This document shows positions 6,960 to 14,914 of a stretch of DNA of 64,000 bases, piece by piece; the stretch's first letter is position 1, and every line of letters starts with the position of its first letter. Both the position numbers and the translations under genes were made by a program. The notes beneath the pieces are model-generated. The model searched no databases. It was not told the origin of the DNA and saw nothing but the letters and a program-made list of their open reading frames with translations. Source of the stretch: Prochlorococcus sp. AG-442-B03 (GTDB lineage: Bacteria; Cyanobacteriota; Cyanobacteriia; PCC-6307; Cyanobiaceae); the NCBI GenBank assembly GCA_003212395.1, contig QCPU01000005.1, positions 1 through 64,000 on the forward strand, given 5' to 3'.

Positions 6960-7094
6960 TTAATTTTTTGTCATATCAAAAGTTTTCAGAGATCGTTTAG
7001 AAATAAAATAGCTTTTGTACGTACTTGTCCAAGCTTTTTTAAGCAATTCTGCACCCAAAAATGCACTTATAAGTTTTTTATTTTGCGAAGGATT
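6960..7094 (-). pseudogene. gene remnant abutting tRNA-Ala
   Basis: A minus-strand frame with no start codon, open for 44 residues after a stop at 7095-7097, ends with TAA at 6960-6962, one base from the tRNA. It reads LISAFLGAELLKKAWTSTY... ending SLKTFDMTKN and looks like the C-terminus of a real protein. A more decayed relative (YESY then LKTS) lies in the same orientation next to the tRNA-Pro fragment near 3060-3120. A C-terminus that abuts a tRNA 3' end suggests an integrase of a tRNA-targeting element, but no catalytic motif survives to prove it. Confidence 0.45.
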
Positions 7095-7138
7095 TCATCA
7101 ATTTCTGCGTTAATGATTTATAGATATTAAGTATTTTT

Positions 7139-7462
7139 ATGAAAAATTTTTCATTTTTAATTTTGGCATTGACATTTTTTATTGCATTGCCTTCTTATTC
7201 AAATCCAACCAATGAGGCAAATAATTTTGGCAAAATGCGCAAACGTTTTGAAAGGATTGACACGAATGATGATGGACTTCTCTCAAAAGACGAAATGATT
7301 GAGGCTCACCGTAATCGAATAGATAAGATATTCTTGAAGTTTGATAAGGACGGTGATAGTAAATTGTCAAAAAAAGAATTACGCTCCGTTAGGAAGCAAA
7401 TGCAAAAAAAGATATACAAAACTAAAAAAAAGTTATATAAATTAGAGAATCTAGAATTTTAA
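7139..7462 (+). CDS. secreted EF-hand calcium-binding protein
   Basis: A 107-residue protein with an N-terminal signal peptide (residues 1-21, ending PSYS) and two canonical EF-hand loops: DTNDDGLLSKDE (41-52) and DKDGDSKLSKKE (69-80), each with the required acidic residue at position 12. The C-terminal tail is lysine-rich. It should act outside the cytoplasmic membrane and bind calcium or a similar cation. The ECF sigma factor starts 9 bases downstream, so the protein may feed a periplasmic signal to that regulator; this is inference. Confidence 0.8.
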   Translation: MKNFSFLILALTFFIALPSYSNPTNEANNFGKMRKRFERIDTNDDGLLSKDEMIEAHRNRIDKIFLKFDKDGDSKLSKKELRSVRKQMQKKIYKTKKKLYKLENLEF

Positions 7463-7471
7463 GGAAAGTCC

Positions 7472-8020
7472 ATGGATTTAAGTTCCCACATGCTTAAAGT
7501 AGCAGAGGGGGATAAAAAATCGTTCCGATTCATTGCTAAGGCTTTGGGTTACAAAATGCATTCAACGGCAATTAAGCTTTTGGGTTCATCACATATTGAC
7601 GATGCAGATGATATTGTACAAATTTCTTTAATTAAAGTTTGGCAATCAGCTCCTCGGTGGGTAAATAAAGGAAGTGTTGAAGGCTATGTTTATAAGATCG
7701 TTTTTTCAACTTGTATGGATTTTATTAGAAGATACAAAAGTTCTGAGGAATTTAAAGATAACTATTCCAATTTAGAAATAACAAATAACAAATACAATAA
7801 TAATGAATTAAGAAAAATGCTTTTAAATAATATTCAAAAACTTCCTACACATCAAAAAGAAGCTATTTTGCTACATTATTTTTGTGGTTATAAACAAAAG
7901 GAGGTATCAACTATTTTGAATAAAACCGACAAGGCTACTGAAAGCCTAATTATACGGGCTCGCAAAAAGTTAAAAACTATTTTGCCAAAAGATTTATTGG
8001 AGGAATTATTTTATGTCTAA
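7472..8020 (+). CDS. ECF-type RNA polymerase sigma factor
   Basis: A 182-residue sigma-70 family protein with only regions 2 and 4. Region 2 includes DDADDIVQISLIKVWQSAPRW (~43-63) and GYVYKIVFSTCMDFIRRYKS (~71-90). Region 4 has LPTHQKEAILLHYFCGYKQKEVSTIL followed by ATESLIIRARKKLK (~123-168), the helix-turn-helix for the -35 element. This is the ECF (group 4) layout, which is normally held by a membrane anti-sigma factor and released by an envelope signal. The next gene overlaps it by 8 bases and is a candidate for that role. Confidence 0.85.
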   Translation: MDLSSHMLKVAEGDKKSFRFIAKALGYKMHSTAIKLLGSSHIDDADDIVQISLIKVWQSAPRWVNKGSVEGYVYKIVFSTCMDFIRRYKSSEEFKDNYSNLEITNNKYNNNELRKMLLNNIQKLPTHQKEAILLHYFCGYKQKEVSTILNKTDKATESLIIRARKKLKTILPKDLLEELFYV

Positions 8021-8273
8021 ATTAAAAAAGGAACTTCTTGATCAAATGATTGAGAATGCACTCTCTTATAAACAAGAATCAAGACGATTTAAAACAAATT
8101 TTTTATATAAAAGTCTAAAAGGTTTTGTTTTAAAGCCAAATCTATATGGACTAACTTTTGCATCATTAATTATTGCTTGTGTGTTTATACCTCCCGTGCT
8201 GACATCAAGGTATGTAGTTGATGTAAATAAAATAAATGATTATGTGACTTTAAGTATTATTGATGATTTTTAA
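8013..8273 (+). CDS. small membrane protein, possible anti-sigma factor
   Basis: An 86-residue protein with a basic cytoplasmic N-terminal half (1-48), one membrane span (LYGLTFASLIIACVFIPPVL, ~49-68) and a short outer tail. Overlap of 8 bases with the sigma gene points to coupled translation. The topology (soluble N-terminus, single span) is that of anti-sigma factors. It is shorter than usual, and no ZAS zinc motif is visible, so the assignment rests mainly on position. Confidence 0.5.
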   Translation: MSKLKKELLDQMIENALSYKQESRRFKTNFLYKSLKGFVLKPNLYGLTFASLIIACVFIPPVLTSRYVVDVNKINDYVTLSIIDDF

Positions 8274-8336
8274 TAAAAAAAGCAAAAGATTATGAAACCA
8301 TTTATTGCGTAAAACATTAATAATTTTAAAAAGTTT

Positions 8337-8385
8337 TCGAGGAAACCCTAATCACTAAAAATCTAGTTCTAATGAACTGCCTCGA
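8337..8385. ncRNA. candidate structured element
   Basis: TCGAGG (8337-8342) pairs with CCTCGA (8380-8385), enclosing an inner AGTTC-TAAT-GAACT hairpin at about 8365-8378. It lies downstream of the ECF operon and could be an independent small RNA or a 3' structure. The sequence alone does not decide between these. Confidence 0.25.
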
Positions 8386-8440
8386 GAGATGTTTGTAGAT
8401 AATGGCTAATCTTTTAGCTACATTCTTTAAAGTAAAAACA

Positions 8441-8471
8441 AAAAAGAGAGTAGTTTTAACTAACTCTCTTT
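8441..8471. terminator. bidirectional terminator
   Basis: AAAGAGAGTAGTT and AACTAACTCTCTTT form a long stem with one bulged base and a two-base loop, flanked by A-rich sequence on the left. It separates the ECF operon from the convergent protease gene. Confidence 0.6.
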
Positions 8472-8530
8472 GATGAATTGAATTTACAATTTAGTTTATT
8501 AGGGTTATAAAAGATGAAATAAGTTATCTC

Positions 8531-9775
8531 TTAATAACCGCAATAATTTGAATTGAGATTTAAGTATCCTTTTCCACAAACATAACGCATAAGAGCTCCT
8601 ATATTTCCAGCCCCCCAGTTTTTACCAGCAGTGTCTTTATAACTACTTTGTGAAAACTCTTTGTTTTGACCAAACCAAGAAGCTCCCTGAATTTGTTGTG
8701 TCTTGTCTGTATATCCCCAACTGGTTACACCAACAACAATGTTACGGAATCTCCTATAACCCCGCCAAGCACCAGAACTAAGGTTTGGCCCTCTTCCAAA
8801 ATTAGTAATCTCTGGCCCACCTGAAGAGCCTCCTGTCTGCTGACTACCCCAAATAAAGTTTTTAACATTCCTTTTAGGTTGATAATAAACAGCCATAGAA
8901 TCAGTTCTTATCATAGCCCCACCACGATTACCTCGAGAATCACCTAACGCTGCAGGGTATCCAAGTTGTGTAATTTGACCTAATCTCTTAGTCCTGCTTA
9001 TAAGTGAATTCCCAGTTGTGAAACCATAACCATTCCATCCATATCCATATGTTCCTGCCCCTTTGGCATAAGGTAGCTTGTTAACGTTGCCTGCAAGTAC
9101 CACCAAAGCTACATCATTACTACTAAGAACACCACTGGCGTAATTAACGCAAGTACCATTTATGTAACAGGTTGGGTAAATCAAATTTTTAGCGCTCCAA
9201 GAGCCGATAGGACCAGCTGTTGAACCGTAAGTATTGTTTTTAGTTGCAGCAGGTATGAAATAAACCTTGCTCGCAAGACCACTAGTACCTCCTCCCCAAT
9301 CAGCAATACAGTGCGCTGCAGTAACAACTACTCCTCTACCAATCAATGACCCAGAACATATATACCAACTTCCTCCTTTTTGCATCCATAATTTCCCAGC
9401 TGTAAGGTATGGTCGAGCTGAGGTTGCTACATTAGCAAGATTAGTTTTCTTGGGATTGGAAAGAGGTTTTACTACCGCTGTTGTATATGAATATTTTAAC
9501 TTTCCATAATTAGATGGTCCAACAATATTTGATGCCTGAGATTGTTTCCCTTTTGGTACATTAACCCCAGGTTTTAAACGATAAGACTCTGAGGAAGTTG
9601 CAAAAGAAGCTGGTAAACTTTTCAGTATTGGCATGGGAGACTTAGGTTGTAAAGAATTAAAATCTACCGTTTCAGCCTCCTTTAATTTTTTATTCCCAAT
9701 TTCTTCGGCAAGAGATGCGGGTATTGCTTGTAATGAAATTCCTACAGCAAAAAGAGATAGTAAAGATTTTTTCAT
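8531..9775 (-). CDS. secreted trypsin-like serine protease
   Basis: A 414-residue protein with a signal peptide (1-23, cleavage after SLA), a ~120-residue low-complexity propeptide-like region, and a chymotrypsin-fold (S1) domain. The catalytic triad is visible: His155 in VTAAHC, Asp221 in SNDVALVVL and Ser318 in GSSGGP. Extra cysteine pairs (Cys140/156, 203/209, and two near the C-terminus) suggest disulfides and export. It should cleave proteins in the periplasm or outside the cell. It stands alone with its own promoter region, and the glycine-zipper gene upstream is in the same orientation. Confidence 0.85.
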   Translation of the reverse strand: MKKSLLSLFAVGISLQAIPASLAEEIGNKKLKEAETVDFNSLQPKSPMPILKSLPASFATSSESYRLKPGVNVPKGKQSQASNIVGPSNYGKLKYSYTTAVVKPLSNPKKTNLANVATSARPYLTAGKLWMQKGGSWYICSGSLIGRGVVVTAAHCIADWGGGTSGLASKVYFIPAATKNNTYGSTAGPIGSWSAKNLIYPTCYINGTCVNYASGVLSSNDVALVVLAGNVNKLPYAKGAGTYGYGWNGYGFTTGNSLISRTKRLGQITQLGYPAALGDSRGNRGGAMIRTDSMAVYYQPKRNVKNFIWGSQQTGGSSGGPEITNFGRGPNLSSGAWRGYRRFRNIVVGVTSWGYTDKTQQIQGASWFGQNKEFSQSSYKDTAGKNWGAGNIGALMRYVCGKGYLNLNSNYCGY

Positions 9776-9919
9776 GAATCGAGTTCAATATTCAAAAATT
9801 TTATAGTAAACCACATATATTTTTTTTTAATTTTTATATTTGTAACTTTTCTTATATAAAGTAAAAACTTTTTTAAAAAACTTAACCTAATAAGATATTG
9901 ATATGAAATTTTGATTAGG

Positions 9920-10525
9920 TTAACCACCATCAATTTGACAACCAATTAATGCACCTGCGGTACCTCCGGCAGGGACCGCCCACCATCTATCTTTACCTCT
10001 TGTGGCAGACATTGTTATGCCAGCACCCAGTAAACCTCCTATAATGCTTCCTTCTTTACAGCTATTATCATCAATATTTCTTGGAGCTGGTGCTATTGGA
10101 TTAGAGACTTTAGGCGATGATGGATGGGAATGAGTGACTTTAGGCGATGGATAATAATGAACGTGATTTACACTTTTTACAGGAGATTTATGATTACTAA
10201 ATATTTTCTTTTGAGTGTAGAGAGCACTATCTGTTGGACACTTTACGTTTCTTTTAATTAATTTTTTGATAACTGCGCCATTTATGTTTTTTACTACTCT
10301 TGTTCTTTTGCAAAGGTTTTTATAAGTAATTGTTTTCTTTACATTTCCGTTTGGAAGAATTTCCTTTTTTATAATTTTTTTTATTTTTGTAGGTTTGTAT
10401 TTTACAATTACCGTTTTCTTTACCTCCGCATGAGCAATTAATATTTCATTAGCAAATATTGGTTTGGCAGAAGCTGATAGTAATCCCAATGACGCTAATA
10501 AAAAGAGAATTTTTTTGGGTTTCAT
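9920..10525 (-). CDS. glycine-zipper envelope protein
   Basis: The ATG at 10525 gives a 201-residue product with a normal signal peptide (MKPKKILFLLASLGLLSASA). A longer frame from ATG 10576 would put 17 polar residues before the signal. The middle is lysine- and valine-rich with Cys pairs (NLCKR, NVKCP), then a His/Pro/Ser linker (HVHYYPSPKVTHSHPSSPK). The C-terminus has glycine-zipper repeats (GSIIGGLLGAGITM and AVPAGGTAGALIGCQI), like the 2TM glycine-zipper of 17-kDa surface antigens. It should associate with the outer membrane or periplasm. The exact role is unknown. Confidence 0.65.
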   Translation of the reverse strand: MKPKKILFLLASLGLLSASAKPIFANEILIAHAEVKKTVIVKYKPTKIKKIIKKEILPNGNVKKTITYKNLCKRTRVVKNINGAVIKKLIKRNVKCPTDSALYTQKKIFSNHKSPVKSVNHVHYYPSPKVTHSHPSSPKVSNPIAPAPRNIDDNSCKEGSIIGGLLGAGITMSATRGKDRWWAVPAGGTAGALIGCQIDGG

Positions 10526-10867
10526 TTTTACTTTATATTTTAATGATTTTAAATTGAAAAAGTTAAAGTCTTTCATGTCTCTTTTAAATTTCTTAGAAAT
10601 GTTTACATACTTTAAACGTAATTAAACTTTAAAACCCTTCGCCAAATATTTAAAATTTTTTTTAAATAAAACTTCTACTACTGAAAATGCTAATTGTTAG
10701 TAATTGAAAGTCGATCTAAATTAAAAGGAAATTAGCTCTTTTTTTAAGGCATATTAACTAGTTTAGTATTTGGATTTATAGAAATAGATAAAAAATAAGG
10801 AGTTATTTTTCTCATACAGAAGAAAATTGAAAAGTCTTCATTTTCAATATTTTCAATAATAAATTTG
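10526..10867. other. spacer with an orphan copy of the promoter-like motif
   Basis: About 340 AT-rich bases. AGTCGATCTAAATTAAAAGG at 10709-10728 on the plus strand resembles the motif before the genes at 4656, 5946 and 6388. No plus-strand gene follows it until 13245, so it may drive a small RNA, be a relic, or be chance. Confidence 0.3.
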
Positions 10868-11920
10868 TTACATATAGCCTTTTGGATTTGTATTTTTCCA
10901 TTTCCAACCATCAATACACATTTCTTTGAGTGATTTTGCGGGAGACCAATTAAGAATCGACTTTGCTTTACTATTATCTGCCACTAACTGACAAACATCA
11001 CCCTCTCTCCTTTCATCAAATTCAAAGGGAACAGATACATTATTTGCATTCTCAAAGGTTTTTATTAAATCAAGTACACTATGACCTATACCAGTACCAA
11101 TATTTAACTTAATCAGTTGAGTTTTATTTCTTAAGAGAAAATCTAAAGCTTTTATATGACCATCTGCTAAATCCATCACATGTACATAGTCTCTTATACA
11201 TGTTCCATCTTTGGTAGGCCAATCATTGCCAAAAACTTTTAATTTTTCTTTTGTGTAAGCTGAGTTGATAATTATAGGAAAAATGTTATTTGGCTTATTA
11301 AGAGGATTCTCTCCTATTAAGCCAGATTCATGAGCTCCAATAGGGTTGAAATATCGCAAAATAGCTATCTTCCAATTTCCATTGGCATCCTGAGTTATAT
11401 CATTTAATAAGTTTTCTACAGCTAATTTAGTTGATCCGTAAGGATTAATTGGTTTTAATTGATTATCTTCTGATAAAAGGTTGTCTGAAGAAAATCTATA
11501 AACTGTTGCGCTACTACTAAAAACAATAGTTTTGCAATTATTTTCTTTCATACTTTTAATTAAATTATATGAACCAAAGACATTATTTTCCCAATAATTA
11601 AGAGGTTTTATAACCGATTCTGCAACAGCTTTTAAACCTGCAAAATGTATTACTCCATCAATTGGTTTTTTTTCTTTTAATGCTGTTTTGAAAATATAAT
11701 TAATAAAATCTTTTTTTCTAATATCACCTTCAAAAAATCTTAGTTTATTTGATATGTCTATATCTCTACTTCTAAATATTTCTTCTATGTATAAGAGAGA
11801 CTTTTTAGAACTATTAACCAAAGAATCAATAGCGTAAACATTATATCCTTCAGAAAGTAAAGAAAAACATGTGTGAGAACCTATGAAACCTGTTCCTCCT
11901 GTTACTAGAATATTTTTCAT
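10868..11920 (-). CDS. galE: UDP-glucose 4-epimerase
   Basis: The enzyme interconverts UDP-glucose and UDP-galactose using bound NAD. At 350 residues it has the usual length. Visible are the Rossmann glycine motif VTGGTGFIGSHTCF at residues 6-19, SSSATVY (~131-137), the YGSTK catalytic pair (~157-161) and the family stretch LRYFNPIGAHESGLIGENP (~190-208). It marks the left edge of the polysaccharide island and supplies a galactose donor. Confidence 0.92.
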   Translation of the reverse strand: MKNILVTGGTGFIGSHTCFSLLSEGYNVYAIDSLVNSSKKSLLYIEEIFRSRDIDISNKLRFFEGDIRKKDFINYIFKTALKEKKPIDGVIHFAGLKAVAESVIKPLNYWENNVFGSYNLIKSMKENNCKTIVFSSSATVYRFSSDNLLSEDNQLKPINPYGSTKLAVENLLNDITQDANGNWKIAILRYFNPIGAHESGLIGENPLNKPNNIFPIIINSAYTKEKLKVFGNDWPTKDGTCIRDYVHVMDLADGHIKALDFLLRNKTQLIKLNIGTGIGHSVLDLIKTFENANNVSVPFEFDERREGDVCQLVADNSKAKSILNWSPAKSLKEMCIDGWKWKNTNPKGYM

Positions 11921-12058
11921 TATTATTAAACTTTAAAAATATAATATTCAAAAATCAATTGATAAAAATAAAAAGTAAATAACTTTTGTTTTTATTTACT
12001 TTTTTTCAAATTGTTGTCTTTGAAGTTCCTCATTGCATTTATTAGATAATTCCTTTTA

Positions 12059-12841
12059 TTATTCGCCATGAGCAATAAAATGAGGATTTAGTATATCTTC
12101 TTTACCATAAATGATATCTTTACCATTTAAGTTCAGGACCTTCCCTCCAACTCCTTCGAGGATAGCATGGGCTGCTGCAGTATCCCATTCTGAAGTAGGA
12201 GCTAGTCTTGGGTAAATGTCTGCCAGCCCAGATGCGATTTTGATAAATTTTAGACTTGAGCCAGCTTGTATTAATTCAACTTTTCCTTCTATTTGATTAA
12301 TGAACTTTTTAGTTTCATTATTGAGATGACTTTTGCTAGCTACTATCCTACAAATCCCGGGGATTGATTTATATTTTATATCTGAAAAATTTTTTTCTTT
12401 ATTGAAAACTTTTGATCCGTACCCTTTTCCTCCAAAATAAATTAAATCTCTTACTGGAACACTAACAAATCCAAGCGTTGAAACATTATTTTCTATCAAT
12501 GCAAGATTGCAAGTAAATTCATCATTTTTTTTAATAAACTCTTTTGTACCATCAAGGGGATCTATTAACCAAAAAACTTTATTTGTTTTAGGAATTTTTA
12601 ATGAGTTTTTGTCTTCTTCGCTTACAGTTGGTATTTTTGGAAATAGATTTTTCAAGCCATCAGTCAAGATTTTATTAGCCGCTAAATCGGCTTTTGTTAC
12701 AGGAGTATTATCATCTTTCATATCCACATTACTTTGAGGTGCTTCATATACTTCCATTATTGCTTTATTTGCTTTTGTCATTAAATCTAGTAGATCTTTT
12801 ATTGATTGATTATTTTTCAGGATTTCATTTGCTTTGCTCAT
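12059..12841 (-). CDS. cysQ: 3'(2'),5'-bisphosphate nucleotidase (CysQ family)
   Basis: A 260-residue member of the inositol monophosphatase superfamily. The metal-binding motifs are clear: SEEDK (~74-78), WLIDPLDGTKEF (~91-102) and SEWDTAAAHAI (~218-228). CysQ enzymes hydrolyse PAP (3'-phosphoadenosine 5'-phosphate) to AMP. PAP is the product of sulfate reduction and of every PAPS-dependent sulfotransferase. Its place between galE and manC, next to a region with six sulfotransferase-like genes, suggests it relieves their product inhibition. That link is inference; the enzyme class is well supported. Confidence 0.85.
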   Translation of the reverse strand: MSKANEILKNNQSIKDLLDLMTKANKAIMEVYEAPQSNVDMKDDNTPVTKADLAANKILTDGLKNLFPKIPTVSEEDKNSLKIPKTNKVFWLIDPLDGTKEFIKKNDEFTCNLALIENNVSTLGFVSVPVRDLIYFGGKGYGSKVFNKEKNFSDIKYKSIPGICRIVASKSHLNNETKKFINQIEGKVELIQAGSSLKFIKIASGLADIYPRLAPTSEWDTAAAHAILEGVGGKVLNLNGKDIIYGKEDILNPHFIAHGE

Positions 12842-13244
12842 TAGTTATGTGATTTTGAATTTAATATTTATTTGAAATACTCTAGTTCAGGAAAACTTTA
12901 AAATTAAAGTTCTCTATCAAAAAAAATTTCAATTCATTTGATTATATCAGCAAAAAAAGAAGTAGCTTTCAAAAATAATGATATTAGCTTGGAAACCCAA
13001 AATAAGCTTTGAAGAAGAATTAAATTTAACAATTTCAAACTAGAGATATTTAAAAAATAAAAATATGTTGAGGCAATAAAATTTTTAATACTTTTATTAA
13101 TCATACTGAAAGGTTCAATTATTTATTTTTAAAAAGTTTTTGTTGATTTCATTATTTTTCTTTTAATTTATATTATGTTAAAAAAATGCAGTATTTTAAT
13201 TACATGGTTTTCTTAAAATCTCTGTTTTGTTTAGTAACTAAGTT
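12842..13244. other. 400-base divergent intergenic region
   Basis: Very AT-rich spacer between cysQ and manC, which are transcribed away from each other, so it should hold both promoters. A palindrome AACTTTAA-AA-TTAAAGTT lies at 12894-12911, near the cysQ start. I see no small gene. Confidence 0.5.
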
Positions 13245-14705
13245 ATGGAAGATTTAGAAAATATTTCAAAAAAAAAGGCTAAGATTTTACCTGTAATATT
13301 GTGCGGTGGGCAAGGCACCAGATTATGGCCTTTATCTAGAAAAAGCTTCCCAAAACAATTTTTATCAATAAACAACTTAAATAAAAAATCTTTACTTCAG
13401 AACACTCAGCAAAGACTTGAAGGTATAAAAAACCTTATAGAACCAATATTAATTTGTAATAGTGATCATAGATTTATTGTCGCTGAACAAATGCGAGAGA
13501 TTAATATAAATCCAAAATCAATTCTTCTTGAACCATTTGGTAGAAATACTGCTCCTGCAATCCTTTTGGCTGCATTTAAATCTCTAGAGACCGAAGATAA
13601 TCCACACTTATTAATTCTTTCGGCTGATCATCAAATTAATAATGCAAAAAAGTTTAGAGATTTAATAGAAATAGGTAAAATATATTCTGAAGAAAATAAA
13701 TTGGTGACTTTTGGCGTTGTCCCAAGATCTCCTGAGACAGGTTACGGGTATATAAAATCTGAGAAACCATTTAATCTTAAAAAATTTGAAGGGCTTAATA
13801 TTTTGGAGTTTATAGAAAAGCCTAATTTAGAAAGAGCGAAAGAACTTATAAAAGATAAAAGTTTTACATGGAATAGTGGGATTTTCCTATTTAAAGCTAA
13901 AACAATTATTAACGAAATAAAGAATTTAAACCCAGAAATTTATAATGCTTGCAAAAACACACTAAGTCATAGTCTAAAAGATCTCGATTTTCAAAGAATA
14001 GATAATAAATCTTTCGAAGATTGTCCAAATATTTCTATTGATAATGCTGTTATGGAAAATACAAAAAAAGGTATTGTTCTTCCTTTAGATGCTGATTGGA
14101 GTGATGTAGGCAGTTGGAAATCAGTTTGGGAGAATTCAAATAAAGATATTTTGGGAAATGTTACGAAGGGAAATGTTTTTTGTAAAGAGACAGAAAATTG
14201 TTATTTACATAGTGAAAATAAGCTTTTGGTTAGTTTAGGATTAAAAGATATAGTTATAGTTGATACCGATGATGCGACTTTAGTAGCTGAAAAAAATCAA
14301 TCTGAAAACATTAAAAAATTAGTGGGAGAATTACAATTTAAAAATATTAAAGAAGCTAATTCTCACAAAAAAGGTTTTCGACCATGGGGTTTTTATATCT
14401 CAGTCCTAGAGGACGTCAGATGGCAAGTAAAAATTATTCATGTGAAACCTGGAGCGAGATTATCTTTGCAAAAGCATCATCATAGGGCAGAACATTGGAT
14501 AGTGGTAAAGGGTACGGCCGAGGTAGAGATAGAAAACAAAAAATCAGTTTTAACCGAAAATGAGAGTACCTACATACCATTAGGATTAAAACATAGATTA
14601 TCTAATCCTGGGAAAATACCATTAGAGATTATTGAAGTTCAGAGTGGTTCTTATATTAGTGAAGAGGATATTGTGAGATATGAAGATAATTATGGAAGAA
14701 TTTAA
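13245..14705 (+). CDS. manC: mannose-1-phosphate guanylyltransferase / mannose-6-phosphate isomerase
   Basis: A bifunctional 486-residue enzyme that makes GDP-mannose. The N-terminal nucleotidyltransferase domain shows ILCGGQGTRLWPLSR (~17-31) with FPKQF just after. The C-terminal type II isomerase cupin begins near RPWGFY (~378) and contains HVKPGARLSLQKHHHRAEHW (~397-417), the metal-binding histidines. Length and domain order match ManC/CpsB proteins. It supplies GDP-mannose, and possibly GDP-fucose through genes not in the window. It is on the plus strand alone between minus-strand genes. Confidence 0.92.
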   Translation: MEDLENISKKKAKILPVILCGGQGTRLWPLSRKSFPKQFLSINNLNKKSLLQNTQQRLEGIKNLIEPILICNSDHRFIVAEQMREININPKSILLEPFGRNTAPAILLAAFKSLETEDNPHLLILSADHQINNAKKFRDLIEIGKIYSEENKLVTFGVVPRSPETGYGYIKSEKPFNLKKFEGLNILEFIEKPNLERAKELIKDKSFTWNSGIFLFKAKTIINEIKNLNPEIYNACKNTLSHSLKDLDFQRIDNKSFEDCPNISIDNAVMENTKKGIVLPLDADWSDVGSWKSVWENSNKDILGNVTKGNVFCKETENCYLHSENKLLVSLGLKDIVIVDTDDATLVAEKNQSENIKKLVGELQFKNIKEANSHKKGFRPWGFYISVLEDVRWQVKIIHVKPGARLSLQKHHHRAEHWIVVKGTAEVEIENKKSVLTENESTYIPLGLKHRLSNPGKIPLEIIEVQSGSYISEEDIVRYEDNYGRI

Positions 14706-14914
14706 ATAATAAAAATAATAATAAAATTTAAAATTGAATAATGAAGTAAATATCAATAATTAATATACTTTGATTTCTTGGATTTAATTTTTTGTAATAG
14801 ATATATCATTTTGTAAATTAAGACCAAAATTTTATGTTGCTTTATCAGAAATTGTTTTTTAAATTGATTCTATGATGGGACTCTTACTCACAGATTAAAC
14901 TTTAATAATTAATA

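Noticed and set aside
9267..9509. An 80-residue plus-strand frame inside the protease gene
   Set aside because: It is antisense to a well-supported gene with a visible catalytic triad, and has no ribosome site.
12894..12911. Palindrome AACTTTAA-AA-TTAAAGTT before cysQ as an operator
   Set aside because: In DNA this AT-rich, palindromes of this kind are expected by chance, and no second copy was seen.
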